Shown in pieces: positions 1-7,528 of a stretch of 10,445 nt of DNA. The notes beneath the pieces are model-generated. The model saw nothing but the letters and a program-made list of their open reading frames with translations, had not been told where the DNA came from and did no database searches. The stretch's first letter is position 1; every line of letters begins with the position of its first letter. Source of the DNA: Bordetella parapertussis (GTDB lineage: Bacteria; Pseudomonadota; Gammaproteobacteria; Burkholderiales; Burkholderiaceae_B); assembly GCA_945872285.1 (NCBI GenBank), contig CAMBZR010000096.1, positions 1 through 10,445 on the forward strand, in the 5' to 3' direction. Position numbers and translations under genes: made by a program.

Positions 1-882
1 GTGTTGAGCATCAATCATGAGCAAAACAACGTTACTGGCCTCAATCGCTTGCAGCGTTTTAATCACCGAAAACTTTTCAATCGCTTCGAATACTTTGCCG
101 CGTTTGCGCAAGCCCGCCGTATCAATCAAGGTGTATTTTTTGCCACCCCGGTCGAATTCAATTTCGATCGCATCACGTGTGGTGCCCGGCATATCAAAGG
201 CAATGACCCGCTCTTCGCCCAGCAAGGTGTTGATGAGTGTCGATTTACCAACGTTGGGACGTCCGACGATCGCAAGTTTAATGCGATGATCGAATACCTC
301 GACGGGTTCGAAAAAATCACTTTTGACAGCTTCGGCGCTAGGCTCTGCATCATCCGCATCGAAGTCTTCGGTTACGGGTTCTTGGCCCAGCCCTTCAAGC
401 GCATGCTCAATCAGATCGGCAATACCATCCCCATGAGCCGCCGAAATCGCATAAGGCTGGCCCAGACCGAGCTCGTGAAACTCTGCGATGGCGCTACCGT
501 GCGCCATTCCCTCGGCTTTGTTCACGCACAATACCGCGCGCTGACCAAGTTTGCGCAACAGACGCCCAATATCATGATCGTGCGCGTTTAAGCCGGCACG
601 CGCATCGACCAAAAAAATCACAACGTCCGCTTCTGCGATTGCCTGCTTAGTTTGACGCGCCATCTGGTGCAAAATACCGGTTTTAGCAACGGGCTCAAAA
701 CCGCCAGTATCAACAACAATAAAAGGTTTGTCGCCAACGCGACCTTCTCCGTAGTGACGGTCTCGAGTCAGCCCCGAAAAGTCTGCAACCAAAGCTGCGC
801 GCGAGCGCGTCAGGCGATTAAAGAGCGTTGATTTACCAACGTTTGGACGTCCAACCAGGGCGACGACAGGTTTAAGTGGCAC
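1..882 (-). CDS. der: Ribosome-assembly GTPase Der (EngA), C-terminal part outside the window
   Basis: Der is an essential double-GTPase that acts in the cytoplasm in late assembly of the 50S subunit. The visible 294 residues hold the whole first G domain (P-loop GRPNVGKS at 11-18, DTGG 58-61, NKAE 121-124, SAAHG 148-152), an acidic linker at about 168-195, and the first half of the second G domain (P-loop GRPNVGKS 207-214, DTAG 254-257). The second-domain NKxD motif and the KH-like domain lie beyond the left edge. The start is a GTG at 882-880, three bases after the bamB stop; it gives the family N-terminus ([17 protein letters not shown]), and no ATG is available in that frame between the bamB stop and the P-loop. 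The Shine-Dalgarno sequence is weak, so translation probably depends on coupling to bamB. Both P-loops are encoded by nearly the same DNA (see findings). Identity is secure. Confidence 0.97.
   Translation of the reverse strand, partial: MPLKPVVALVGRPNVGKSTLFNRLTRSRAALVADFSGLTRDRHYGEGRVGDKPFIVVDTGGFEPVAKTGILHQMARQTKQAIAEADVVIFLVDARAGLNAHDHDIGRLLRKLGQRAVLCVNKAEGMAHGSAIAEFHELGLGQPYAISAAHGDGIADLIEHALEGLGQEPVTEDFDADDAEPSAEAVKSDFFEPVEVFDHRIKLAIVGRPNVGKSTLINTLLGEERVIAFDMPGTTRDAIEIEFDRGGKKYTLIDTAGLRKRGKVFEAIEKFSVIKTLQAIEASNVVLLMIDAQH
235..264 (-). repeat. Der P-loop repeat, copy 2 (second G domain)
   Basis: This 30-bp stretch is 27/30 identical to 823-852, exactly 588 bp (196 codons) away in the same frame. 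It encodes the second GRPNVGKS P-loop. The protein similarity is expected from the tandem G domains of Der; the near-identity at synonymous positions is the unusual part. Confidence 0.7.
823..852 (-). repeat. Der P-loop repeat, copy 1 (first G domain)
   Basis: Partner of the copy at 235-264, encoding the first GRPNVGKS P-loop, with three mismatches over 30 bp and including the palindrome GGACGTCC. Confidence 0.7.
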
Positions 883-885
883 GGA

Positions 886-2043
886 TTAATTCAGCCCAAT
901 CATCACGAGCAAGCCATCGCCCGACTGAACCAAAACCCCCTGAGGAGTCGAGAGCAGGGGTGCCTGAATGGCACCACCACCCACAGAAATTCGAGCGAGC
1001 AACTGACCATCAACTGGCGACAAGAAATGAACGAAGCCCTCAAGATCTCCGACAGCGACACCACCTGGCACGGCCGCCGGGCTTGTCAGCTTACGATTAC
1101 GCAGCGCGTCTTGACGCCACGCCAGACCGCCATTTTTTAGCGAAAACGCCGAGACGGCATCACGTTCGTTTGGCACATACACTTGTGTCGCATCAATGGT
1201 CATTCCCACCGTACTTGAAAAATCTTTACTCCAGACCGTGCGACCGCCCGCTGTGATGTCAAAGCAAATGGCGCGCCCTTGAAAGGCAACGGCGCACAAA
1301 AGCGAGCCTGATAACGCGGGCAGGCCTACGACGTCGTTCACTCGTTCAAGATCGGTCGAACCTTTTGGCAAGGCAACCGTACCTTCCCACTGCACGTCGC
1401 CAGACACCGCATTGATGGCAATCAATTTGCCGCCCGGTATTGCGCTGATCACCAACCCCTCGAGCAGCAGCATGCGTGCAGGTGCGCGCAAGGCCAGCGC
1501 CGGACCCGGACGTTGCACGCTCCAGATACGTTCGCCCGTTTCGGCGTTAAACGCCTGCACACGATAATCGCCGCTGCGCACCACAACAACCCCTGCGCCC
1601 ACAACTGGCGGCACGGATACTTCGCTTGAGGCCTTCGAGCGCCATTTGATTTGACCGCTTTCATCAAATGCCACCACCATCGCGTCAGCGGTCACGACCG
1701 CAGTAATTTTGCCATCGCTCCCAATGCCCGCCGATAGTTTTTTATCCACCTTGGCCGTCCAGACCGCAGCGCCAGAATTCAGGTCGTATTTACCGACCAC
1801 CCCATCACTGGTCGCTGCATAAACAACCGAACCCACAACGGCGGGTACAAAGCCAATTCCTGAGCCTTTTCCAAGCTGTGCTTTCCAGGCAATGCGCGCC
1901 GACAAGCCAGGCCTGTATTCAGTGAGTGGCGCAGGGTTATAGCGTCCGTCGTCACCAGTCAGTAGTGCACAACCCGACAGCAACAACAACGTGACAGACA
2001 ACCATAACAAGCGTGGCAGCTTGGCATTAAACAGAAAAAACAT
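886..2043 (-). CDS. bamB: Outer-membrane assembly lipoprotein BamB
   Basis: BamB is the beta-propeller lipoprotein of the BAM complex, anchored to the inner face of the outer membrane, where it binds BamA and helps insert beta-barrel proteins. The 385-residue product has a lipoprotein signal peptide: basic N-region, hydrophobic core at about 11-22 and lipobox LSGC with the lipidated cysteine at residue 25; the following Ala fits outer-membrane sorting. The rest is a run of PQQ-like blades, each with a Gly-rich strand and a closing Trp, for example around 66-97, 150-176, 195-221, 246-273, 286-311 and 326-352. Length agrees with the usual 380-400. The ATG follows the yfgM stop by two bases and has a good GGAG seven bases upstream. 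Position between yfgM and der is the classical one. Confidence 0.96.
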   Translation of the reverse strand: MFFLFNAKLPRLLWLSVTLLLLSGCALLTGDDGRYNPAPLTEYRPGLSARIAWKAQLGKGSGIGFVPAVVGSVVYAATSDGVVGKYDLNSGAAVWTAKVDKKLSAGIGSDGKITAVVTADAMVVAFDESGQIKWRSKASSEVSVPPVVGAGVVVVRSGDYRVQAFNAETGERIWSVQRPGPALALRAPARMLLLEGLVISAIPGGKLIAINAVSGDVQWEGTVALPKGSTDLERVNDVVGLPALSGSLLCAVAFQGRAICFDITAGGRTVWSKDFSSTVGMTIDATQVYVPNERDAVSAFSLKNGGLAWRQDALRNRKLTSPAAVPGGVAVGDLEGFVHFLSPVDGQLLARISVGGGAIQAPLLSTPQGVLVQSGDGLLVMIGLN

Positions 2044-2045
2044 CG

Positions 2046-2678
2046 CTATGCTCCGAGTGCATCAAGTTTGAGCTTGACGACGGGGGTTAAAGGGCTTGTA
2101 GCGCCTAAGGCCTCTAGCGCTTGCGTCCAGGCTTCGCGTGCACCAGCAGTTTTACCTTGGGCCGACAACACGTCGCCCCTGCGGTCGGCATACAGACCCG
2201 CGAAGGCTGCTGGAGGCTCATTGAGTTGGGTCAAGGCCGCGTCGAATTCTTTTTGCTCAAGCAAAATACCAGCCAAACGAAGTTTCGCAACGGGCAACAG
2301 CGTGGTATTTTTAGTCTGTGCCAGCCACTCTAGCTGCTGACGTGCTGCTGCCAAGTCATTACGCGCCGCTAACGCGGTCGCCGCCACCAAGGCACCGCGA
2401 GCCGCGTAATCCGTTGCGGCAAAATCCGTACGCAAGGTTTGCATCGCCGCGCTGATGCGCGCGCTTGCTTCGTCACCCGACTGACGACTAGCGTCTTCGA
2501 GAGCCTCAAAGTAGCCACGCGCTTGGGTGGCCTGACTCGTTTGATACCACTGCCAACCACGCCAGCCACCCAGTACAGCCAGCGCCACGATCAAGGCCGT
2601 GAGCACAGCGGTGCCGTATTTTGCCCACCAGGCGCGTAGTTGATCGAGTTGTTCTTGTTCGTCGACATCGTATGCCAT
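2046..2678 (-). CDS. yfgM: YfgM-family inner-membrane TPR protein
   Basis: This 210-residue protein matches the YfgM family (YfgM/BamB-adjacent tetratricopeptide proteins). In E. coli YfgM is a single-pass inner-membrane protein with a periplasmic TPR-like domain that associates with PpiD and the SecYEG translocon and helps secreted proteins fold. Seen here: a short acidic cytoplasmic tail with YDVDEQEQLDQLRAWW at 3-18, one transmembrane helix at about 23-46, and an Ala-rich helical region from 50 to the end with TPR-like helix pairs at about 95-190. Length is close to the E. coli protein (about 206). It starts two bases after the hisS stop; AAGG eleven bases upstream is a poor ribosome site, so coupling to hisS is likely. 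Function is transferred from the family, since sequence conservation outside the N-terminus is low. Confidence 0.88.
   Translation of the reverse strand: MAYDVDEQEQLDQLRAWWAKYGTAVLTALIVALAVLGGWRGWQWYQTSQATQARGYFEALEDASRQSGDEASARISAAMQTLRTDFAATDYAARGALVAATALAARNDLAAARQQLEWLAQTKNTTLLPVAKLRLAGILLEQKEFDAALTQLNEPPAAFAGLYADRRGDVLSAQGKTAGAREAWTQALEALGATSPLTPVVKLKLDALGA
2051..2054 (-). promoter_or_regulatory. bamB ribosome binding site inside yfgM
   Basis: GGAG on the minus strand lies seven bases before the bamB ATG at 2043 and overlaps the last codons of yfgM. It supports the chosen start, which also yields a complete lipoprotein signal peptide. Confidence 0.65.
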
Positions 2679-2680
2679 GC

Positions 2681-3973
2681 TTATTTAACCTTGTCTTTCA
2701 AAAATGCCACTAAATCGTCGAGCGGTATGCGCAACTGCGCGGTATCAGGGGTTTGCTGCGCCACGCGCAACAGCTTGACTGAGGCGACCCCGTCGGCGAG
2801 CTCATCTGCTGCAAGAATAACCGCGATGGCGGCGGCGCTTGCATCGGCCCGTTTGAACTGCGATTTAAAACTCGCAGCGCCTGCGTGCACAATCACCGAA
2901 ATACCAGCATCGCGCATCGCCTCGGCTAATACCGCCGCCCGGCGCTGCGCATCATCGCCTTGATGCACGATATAAACGTCACATTCGGGGCTCAAGATTT
3001 CAGGCTGATATTGGCTCCAGAGATCAAGTAAGCGCTCTACCCCGATCGCAAAGCCCACTGCGGGCGCAGATTTTCCGCCTAAGAGTTCTATTAAACCATC
3101 ATAGCGCCCGCCACCACACACCGTGGCTTGCGCTCCGAGTTTATTGGTCACCCACTCAAACACGGTCAGGTTGTAATAATCCAGTCCGCGCACCATGCGA
3201 GGGTTCAAACGATAGCTCATGCCCGCATCGGTCAACCGCGCGCACACTGCATCAAAATGCGTGCGCGAAGCTTCGCCCAAAAAGTCAAAAAGCTTAGGGG
3301 CGGCGTCGGCCATCGCCTGCAGAGCTGGATTTTTAGTGTCGAGCACCCTAAGAGGGTTGGTGTAAAGCCGTCTTAACCCGTCTTCGTCCAGAATGTGTTT
3401 GTACTGTTCAAGGTGAGCAATCAACGCAGCACGATGGGCGGCGCGTTCGTCGCCTTGCCCTAACGAGTTGATTTCTAGCTCAATGTCGGTAATCCCCAGA
3501 CGTTTCCAAAGTCTGGCGGTCATCACAATGAGTTCAGCGTCAATATCGGGTCCGGCCAACCCCAAAGCCTCGACGTCAATTTGATGAAACTGCCGATAGC
3601 GACCACGTTGCGGGCGTTCGTGACGAAACACGGGACCCAGCGCATAGACACGTTGAGGCCGGTCGTACAAAAGATTGTGTTCGATTGCCGCGCGCACCAT
3701 GCCAGCGGTGAATTCTGGGCGCAGCGTCAACGACTCACCATTGAGCGAATCGGTAAAGGTATACATTTCTTTTTCAACAATGTCGGTGACCTCACCGATA
3801 CCGCGCGTAAACAAGCGCGTGTGCTCAAGGATCGGGGCACGCATATTACGGTAGCCATAAGCCTGCAGCCAATTACGCACGATCTCTTCGAGCTGCTCCC
3901 AGCGCGCCGAGGCGCCGGGCAAGGCATCATTCATACCGCGAATCGCGGTGACTTTTGAAAAAGCTTGGGTCAT
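2681..3973 (-). CDS. hisS: Histidyl-tRNA synthetase
   Basis: This class II aminoacyl-tRNA synthetase charges tRNA-His in the cytoplasm. All 430 residues are present, close to the usual 420-430. Visible landmarks: N-terminal [12 protein letters not shown] at 9-20, LRPEFTAG at 84-91, motif 2 [15 protein letters not shown] at 116-130, the histidine-specific segment RGLDYY at 262-267, the Gly-rich CGGGRYDG at 286-293, motif 3 [11 protein letters not shown] at 305-315, and a C-terminal anticodon-binding domain from about 331. Residue 88 is Phe, where the bacterial enzymes I recall have Gly, Ala or Asn. The ATG lies nine bases after the ispG stop with only a weak purine stretch upstream. The neighbours ispG and yfgM are the usual ones in beta- and gammaproteobacteria. 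Confidence 0.98.
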   Translation of the reverse strand: MTQAFSKVTAIRGMNDALPGASARWEQLEEIVRNWLQAYGYRNMRAPILEHTRLFTRGIGEVTDIVEKEMYTFTDSLNGESLTLRPEFTAGMVRAAIEHNLLYDRPQRVYALGPVFRHERPQRGRYRQFHQIDVEALGLAGPDIDAELIVMTARLWKRLGITDIELEINSLGQGDERAAHRAALIAHLEQYKHILDEDGLRRLYTNPLRVLDTKNPALQAMADAAPKLFDFLGEASRTHFDAVCARLTDAGMSYRLNPRMVRGLDYYNLTVFEWVTNKLGAQATVCGGGRYDGLIELLGGKSAPAVGFAIGVERLLDLWSQYQPEILSPECDVYIVHQGDDAQRRAAVLAEAMRDAGISVIVHAGAASFKSQFKRADASAAAIAVILAADELADGVASVKLLRVAQQTPDTAQLRIPLDDLVAFLKDKVK

Positions 3974-3982
3974 GTCTTAACT

Positions 3983-5299
3983 TTAGAGGGCTTTCGTACC
4001 GTAGCGACGTGCAACGTACTCTTGAACAATGGCTTGAAACTCTTGGGCAATGTGATCACCTTTGAGGGTGACGGTTCGCTGCCCGTCAACAAAGACTGGC
4101 GCTGCAGGTACCTCACCCGTGCCGGGCAGGCTAATGCCAAGGTCGGCATGCCGACTTTCGCCAGGACCGTTTACCACGCATCCCATTACCGCAACGTTCA
4201 TGGACTCGACGCCTGGGTACTGAGTTTTCCAGATAGGCATTTGCTCGCGCAGGTAAGTCTGAATCCGATCAGCCAGTTCTTGAAACACCGTGCTGCTGGT
4301 GCGACCACAGCCTGGGCAGGCGATCACCATTGGCGTAAACGCGCGCAACCCCATCGTTTGCAAAATCTCTTGCGCGACAACCACTTCGCGCTTACGGTCT
4401 CCGCCTGGCTCAGGCGTGAGCGAAATTCGAATCGTATCGCCGATTCCTTCTTGGAGCAATACACTCAAGGCTGCAGTCGAGGCCACAATCCCTTTGCTGC
4501 CCATGCCCGCTTCAGTTAAACCGAGGTGCAGAGGATAATCACAACGCGCGGCCAAATCCCGATACACCGCAATCAAATCCTGGACATGACTGACTTTGCA
4601 AGACAGAATAATCGCGTTCGGATCTAAGCCAAGCTCTTCAGCGCGCTGCGCGTTGCTAATCGCAGACACCACCAACGCATCGCGCATCACAGCCTGTGCG
4701 TTGCGCGGTGCAGCCTGCTTGCTGTTGTCGTCCATCATGCGTGCCAACAATTCGTGATCCAGGCTGCCCCAATTCACGCCAATACGCACCGGCTTTTTGT
4801 ATCGACACGCGACTTCGATCATTTGCGCAAAATTATCGTCGCGCCGTTTACCACCACCCATGTTGCCCGGATTAATCCGATACTTAGATAATGCCTGGGC
4901 GCACTCAGGAAACTGTGTGAGCAACTTGTGACCGTTATAGTGGAAATCACCGACCAAAGGCACTGAGACACCCATGCGGTCGAGATGCTCGCGAATCGCC
5001 GCGACTTCTTTAGCCGCTTCAGGCGTGTTCACCGTAATACGCACGATTTCAGAGCCTGCAAGCGCCAACTCTTTTACTTGAATCGCCGTCGCGACGGCGT
5101 CGGCAGTGTCGGTGTTGGTCATGGACTGCACCAAAACCGGTGCCTGTCCGCCAATCGCCAACACTTTGCCGGCCCATTCTATTGGCACAAGCCGAGTCTG
5201 CTGACGTGTCAGTGAACCCACCAAGACGCCGGTCGACTGAGGCACTGCACTGGCCTGGGTCAAAGAAGCGCTGACAGAGACGCTGACGGGCTCGTTCAT
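3983..5299 (-). CDS. ispG: 4-hydroxy-3-methylbut-2-enyl-diphosphate synthase IspG (GcpE)
   Basis: IspG catalyses the penultimate step of the MEP isoprenoid pathway, turning MEcPP into HMBPP by reductive ring opening on a [4Fe-4S] cluster. The 438-residue protein has the TIM-barrel part (VQSMTNTDT at 57-65, [12 protein letters not shown] 141-152, [13 protein letters not shown] 258-270, [13 protein letters not shown] 291-303) and the C-terminal iron-sulfur domain with ligands Cys328, Cys331, Cys374 and Glu381. The spacing Cys328-x2-Cys331 and Cys374-x6-Glu381 matches the known ligand set of E. coli IspG (372 residues); the additional length is in a Ser/Val-rich N-terminus (about 1-35) and inserts between the barrel and cluster motifs. 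The ATG overlaps the rodZ stop as ATGA, with no good Shine-Dalgarno sequence, which suggests translational coupling. Confidence 0.98.
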   Translation of the reverse strand: MNEPVSVSVSASLTQASAVPQSTGVLVGSLTRQQTRLVPIEWAGKVLAIGGQAPVLVQSMTNTDTADAVATAIQVKELALAGSEIVRITVNTPEAAKEVAAIREHLDRMGVSVPLVGDFHYNGHKLLTQFPECAQALSKYRINPGNMGGGKRRDDNFAQMIEVACRYKKPVRIGVNWGSLDHELLARMMDDNSKQAAPRNAQAVMRDALVVSAISNAQRAEELGLDPNAIILSCKVSHVQDLIAVYRDLAARCDYPLHLGLTEAGMGSKGIVASTAALSVLLQEGIGDTIRISLTPEPGGDRKREVVVAQEILQTMGLRAFTPMVIACPGCGRTSSTVFQELADRIQTYLREQMPIWKTQYPGVESMNVAVMGCVVNGPGESRHADLGISLPGTGEVPAAPVFVDGQRTVTLKGDHIAQEFQAIVQEYVARRYGTKAL

Positions 5300-5784
5300 T
5301 TTACAAATGTCCCGAGCCAGGCCGGCAACCAGTTTGCTGGCACCAGGCCTTGCCAGACCCCAACGCCCGCCGCCACCAGAACTAGGATCAGAATCAAGAC
5401 GACCCAGACTACAGAACCGTTTTGTGCGATCTCGATTTCATGCGAACCCAGGCTGCGAGTCGATGTGTGGTCGGCGATGCCACCTTGCACCTGTCCGATG
5501 TAGGGCTCGAGCATTGTTTCTAGGGGTTTAGAATCAATTTCCAATAATTTGGCGTAATTTTTGATCAAACCTTTTAGTGGCAAGCCTCGAGGCAAACTTT
5601 CAAAACGCTCAGACTCGAGCGCATCGATCAGGCGCGCCGGATACTTAATACGCAACTCAACGTCTTGTAGTGAGAGTCCCTTAGCGACCCGCAGGCCACG
5701 CAGCGAACCGGCCGAAATCATCAGTTCATTTTGAACAGGAACTGATTCTGTATGCAAAGGATTTTTCAATTCGCCAGCACTCAT
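5296..5784 (-). CDS. rodZ: Short RodZ-like helix-turn-helix membrane protein
   Basis: RodZ links the MreB cytoskeleton to the inner membrane and supports rod shape. This 162-residue protein has the RodZ-type helix-turn-helix region at about 25-85 ([20 protein letters not shown], then [15 protein letters not shown] at 70-84), a polar linker at 95-121, one transmembrane helix at about 124-146, and only some 16 residues after it. Typical RodZ proteins are about 300 or more residues and carry a periplasmic DUF4115 domain, which is absent here without any trace of a frameshift: the stop overlaps the ispG start. The aromatic residues that contact MreB in characterised RodZ (recalled as F60 and Y64 in E. 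coli) align with Pro69 and Leu73. The ATG overlaps the rlmN stop (ATGA) and has a strong AGAGGT eight bases upstream, inside rlmN. The gene symbol rests on location and domain; the role in cell shape is inference. Confidence 0.78.
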   Translation of the reverse strand: MSAGELKNPLHTESVPVQNELMISAGSLRGLRVAKGLSLQDVELRIKYPARLIDALESERFESLPRGLPLKGLIKNYAKLLEIDSKPLETMLEPYIGQVQGGIADHTSTRSLGSHEIEIAQNGSVVWVVLILILVLVAAGVGVWQGLVPANWLPAWLGTFVK

Positions 5785-6929
5785 GCCCGAACCTCTTTTA
5801 TCGGAATCGATCGTTTCAAAGCCATTTTTTCGCTTAGACGGGTGCGGTCTTGCACTTCACCCGCCAATTGCCCGCAAGCGGCATCAATATCGTCGCCGCG
5901 CGTTTTGCGTACGGTGGTAACAATGCCGGCCTCATTTAAAGCCTGCGAAAAACTTTTAATACGAGCCGCCGTTGATCGCTTCAGCCCCGAAGCAGGGAAA
6001 GGATTAAAGGGGATCAGATTGAGTTTGCAATGAATACGCCGCACGAGTTGTATGAGCTCGCGCGCGTGCTGGTCAGAGTCGTTCACGCCGTCCAGCATCA
6101 CATATTCAAACGTGATGAAGTCTCGCGGCGCGAACTCAAGGTAACGTTCGCAAGCAGCGAACAGTTCAGCGAGTGGATATTTTTTGTTAAGGGGCACGAG
6201 TTGATCGCGCAAAGCATCGTTGGGCGCGTGCAAAGAAACAGCAAGTGCCACCGGGCAATCTTTTGCCAGACGGTCAATCATCGGCACAACACCCGAGGTA
6301 GAAACTGTGACGCGGCGTCGCGATAGCCCATACGCGTTGTCATCCAGCATTAACCGCAACGCCGTTACAACCGGTTCATAGTTGAGCAGAGGTTCGCCCA
6401 TCCCCATCATGACGACATTGCTGATCACGCGCGTGTTTGCAGCCTGATCGGCTCCGGCTAAACGGGAGTCGTCAATATCTTTTAACAGTTCGTGCCGAGC
6501 CCACCACAATTGACCGATGATTTCGGCAGCCGTGAGATTTCTGTTAAAGCCCTGATGCCCCGTTGAGCAGAACCGGCAGCCGACATTGCAGCCTGCCTGA
6601 CTAGAGATGCACAGTGTGCCGCGATCGTCTTCAGGAATAAAGACCGCTTCGATTGCGTTGCCTTGCCCAACATCAAACAACCACTTGCGTGTACCGTCAG
6701 TCGAACGTTGCTGCGTCAGCACAGTGGGCGGTTGCACCACACACTGGGCAGACAACTGGGCGCGAAAATCGCGCGCCAGATCGGTCATGGCATCAAACTG
6801 GCTAGTATTGCGTTGGTGCACCCATTTTTGCAGTTGCCGGGCGCGAAAAGGCTTGCCCCCCCACTGTCCCACTAATTGGGTCAGTGCCGGAGCATCAAGC
6901 CCAAGCAAATTGATCGGTTCAGGGTGCAT
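5781..6929 (-). CDS. rlmN: Dual-specificity 23S rRNA/tRNA adenine-C2 methyltransferase RlmN
   Basis: RlmN is a radical-SAM enzyme that methylates C2 of A2503 in 23S rRNA and A37 of some tRNAs. Numbering from the ATG at 6929 (382 residues), the radical-SAM motif CNVGCRFC gives Cys114, Cys118 and Cys121; Cys107 in LCISSQAG and Cys352 in AACGQLAG correspond to the E. coli catalytic pair Cys118 and Cys355. GMGEPLLN at 176-183 and NLIPFNPFP at 304-312 are also family hallmarks. The reading frame could extend seven codons upstream to a TTG at 6950; I prefer the ATG because family proteins begin close to the NLLGLD segment, although neither start has a strong ribosome site. It lies 30 bases after ndk and overlaps rodZ by four. 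A linker at about 149-166 ([12 protein letters not shown]) is longer than in E. coli. Confidence 0.97.
   Translation of the reverse strand: MHPEPINLLGLDAPALTQLVGQWGGKPFRARQLQKWVHQRNTSQFDAMTDLARDFRAQLSAQCVVQPPTVLTQQRSTDGTRKWLFDVGQGNAIEAVFIPEDDRGTLCISSQAGCNVGCRFCSTGHQGFNRNLTAAEIIGQLWWARHELLKDIDDSRLAGADQAANTRVISNVVMMGMGEPLLNYEPVVTALRLMLDDNAYGLSRRRVTVSTSGVVPMIDRLAKDCPVALAVSLHAPNDALRDQLVPLNKKYPLAELFAACERYLEFAPRDFITFEYVMLDGVNDSDQHARELIQLVRRIHCKLNLIPFNPFPASGLKRSTAARIKSFSQALNEAGIVTTVRKTRGDDIDAACGQLAGEVQDRTRLSEKMALKRSIPIKEVRA
5791..5796 (-). promoter_or_regulatory. rodZ ribosome binding site inside rlmN
   Basis: AGAGGT on the minus strand lies six bases before the rodZ ATG at 5784, within the last codons of rlmN. 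It is the strongest Shine-Dalgarno match in the cluster and supports the ATG that overlaps the rlmN stop. Confidence 0.7.
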
Positions 6930-6959
6930 GCGGAGCAAGCCACTTTTCAATCAGCCGAA

Positions 6960-7385
6960 TTAACGGCTGTGGATGTTGATTTCTGGAAAGAAAAACGCAA
7001 TTTCGACCTGCGCGGTTTCAGGCGCGTCAGAGCCATGCACCGCGTTAGCGTCGATACTGTCGGCAAAATCAGCACGAATCGTACCTTTTTCTGCTTTTTT
7101 AGGATCCGTGGCACCCATCAGATCGCGATTGGTTTGAATGGCGTTTTCGCCTTCAAGGGCTTGCACAAACACAGGACCTGAGATCATGAAGTCGACCAGA
7201 TCTTTAAAGAACGGCCGAGCACTGTGCACAGCGTAAAACCGCTCGGCATCGGCGCGCGACAATTGCAGAAGGCGTGCAGCAATGACTTTGAGGCCTTTGG
7301 CTTCAAAGCGGGCAACAATTTGACCGATCACGTTTTTTGCGACGGCATCGGGCTTAATGATCGATAGTGTACGTTCGACTGACAT
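6960..7385 (-). CDS. ndk: Nucleoside diphosphate kinase
   Basis: Ndk moves the gamma-phosphate of ATP to other NDPs through a phosphohistidine and keeps (d)NTP pools balanced in the cytoplasm. The 141-residue product has the family N-terminus [15 protein letters not shown] (catalytic Lys11), Tyr51, Arg104, Asn114 and the active-site segment NAVHGSDA with phosphoacceptor His117; length matches the bacterial norm of about 141-143. The frame opens four codons earlier with a TTG, but that TTG is itself part of the Shine-Dalgarno stretch TTGGAG, so the ATG at 7385 is the start. It is the first gene of the leftward cluster and faces valS across the divergent intergenic region. Confidence 0.98.
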   Translation of the reverse strand: MSVERTLSIIKPDAVAKNVIGQIVARFEAKGLKVIAARLLQLSRADAERFYAVHSARPFFKDLVDFMISGPVFVQALEGENAIQTNRDLMGATDPKKAEKGTIRADFADSIDANAVHGSDAPETAQVEIAFFFPEINIHSR

Positions 7386-7391
7386 GTAAAA

Positions 7392-7397
7392 CTCCAA
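7392..7397 (-). promoter_or_regulatory. ndk ribosome binding site
   Basis: TTGGAG on the minus strand, with GGAG six bases before the ATG at 7385, decides the ndk start against the in-frame TTG at 7397, which is the first codon of the same hexamer. The site sits in the second of two adjacent TTTATTG-containing decamers, an unstructured U-rich context favourable for ribosome binding. Confidence 0.8.
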
Positions 7398-7436
7398 TAA
7401 ATCTCAATAAAAACAGGGACTTTGCTTATACCTACC

Positions 7437-7470
7437 CTAACCCGAGATTCTAGCACGGCACTAAACCCGA
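7437..7470 (+). repeat. Direct repeat CTAA(A)CCCGA between the divergent promoters
   Basis: CTAACCCGA at 7437-7445 and CTAAACCCGA at 7461-7470 are the same word apart from one inserted A, 24 bp apart start to start (a little over two helical turns). They flank the ndk -10 box and lie just upstream of the valS -10 box. This is a possible operator pair, but two short copies can also arise by chance. Confidence 0.4.
7447..7455 (-). promoter_or_regulatory. Candidate extended -10 element for ndk
   Basis: Read on the minus strand the sequence is TGCTAGAAT, which fits the sigma-70 extended -10 pattern TGnTATAAT with one mismatch in the hexamer. Transcription would start near 7440, leaving a leader of about 55 bases before the ndk ATG. 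Only poor -35 matches lie upstream (TTGTCG at 15 bp or TGTTGT at 17 bp), which is acceptable for an extended -10 promoter. Prediction from sequence only. Confidence 0.5.
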
Positions 7471-7478
7471 CAACATTC

Positions 7479-7484
7479 TAAAAT
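7479..7484 (+). promoter_or_regulatory. Candidate -10 element for valS
   Basis: TAAAAT on the plus strand is one base away from the TATAAT consensus and would put the valS transcript start near 7491, about 65 bases before the ATG. No convincing -35 hexamer is present at 16-18 bp (7456-7463 reads CGGCACTA), so either an activator helps or the true promoter is elsewhere. Confidence 0.35.
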
Positions 7485-7506
7485 AGCGGGCTTGCACTGA
7501 ATCTGT

Positions 7507-7528
7507 GCGCGCCTGAAGGCAGGTGCGC
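7507..7528 (+). promoter_or_regulatory. Hairpin in the valS leader
   Basis: GCGCGCCTG (7507-7515) pairs with CAGGTGCGC (7520-7528) across the tetraloop AAGG to give a nine-base-pair GC-rich stem with a single G-U wobble. It lies 28 bases before the valS ATG. There is no U-run on either strand after it, so it is not a standard intrinsic terminator; a leader structure affecting mRNA stability or translation is possible. Confidence 0.5.

Larger units (their letters stand above)
1..7397 (-). other. Putative ndk-rlmN-rodZ-ispG-hisS-yfgM-bamB-der operon
   Basis: Eight genes on one strand are separated by 30, -4, -4, 9, 2, 2 and 3 bases, with no room for terminators and no obvious internal intergenic promoter. 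Alternation of overlapping or weak ribosome sites (ispG, hisS, der) with good ones (ndk, rodZ, bamB) suggests translation by coupling within a polycistronic message. The order is widely conserved in beta- and gammaproteobacteria. Internal promoters inside the coding sequences cannot be excluded from sequence alone, and the left end of the unit is outside the window. Confidence 0.75.

Noticed and set aside
1..591. Long open frame on the plus strand opposite der
   Set aside because: It is antisense to a certain gene, has no recognisable domain, and follows the codon structure of der. It is a shadow frame.
611..617. Run of seven A (seven T in the coding strand of der), a possible slippage site
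   Set aside because: It encodes the normal VIFLVDA segment and the frame is intact on both sides. A similar T7 near 9190 in valS encodes the conserved IFFW.
3965..4519. 184-codon open frame on the plus strand opposite ispG
   Set aside because: No ribosome site or family features; ispG on the other strand is beyond doubt.
6930..6950. TTG start giving RlmN seven more residues
   Set aside because: The added residues match nothing in the family and the ATG at 6929 gives the expected N-terminus, though the point is not settled.
7431..7445. Telomere-like GGGTTAGGGT on the minus strand, possible G-quadruplex
   Set aside because: Too few G-runs of three or more close together for a quadruplex; treated only as part of the direct-repeat region.
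7507..7528. Intrinsic terminator in the intergenic region
   Set aside because: The stem is good but neither strand has a U-run after it, and the two flanking genes diverge, so no terminator is needed.
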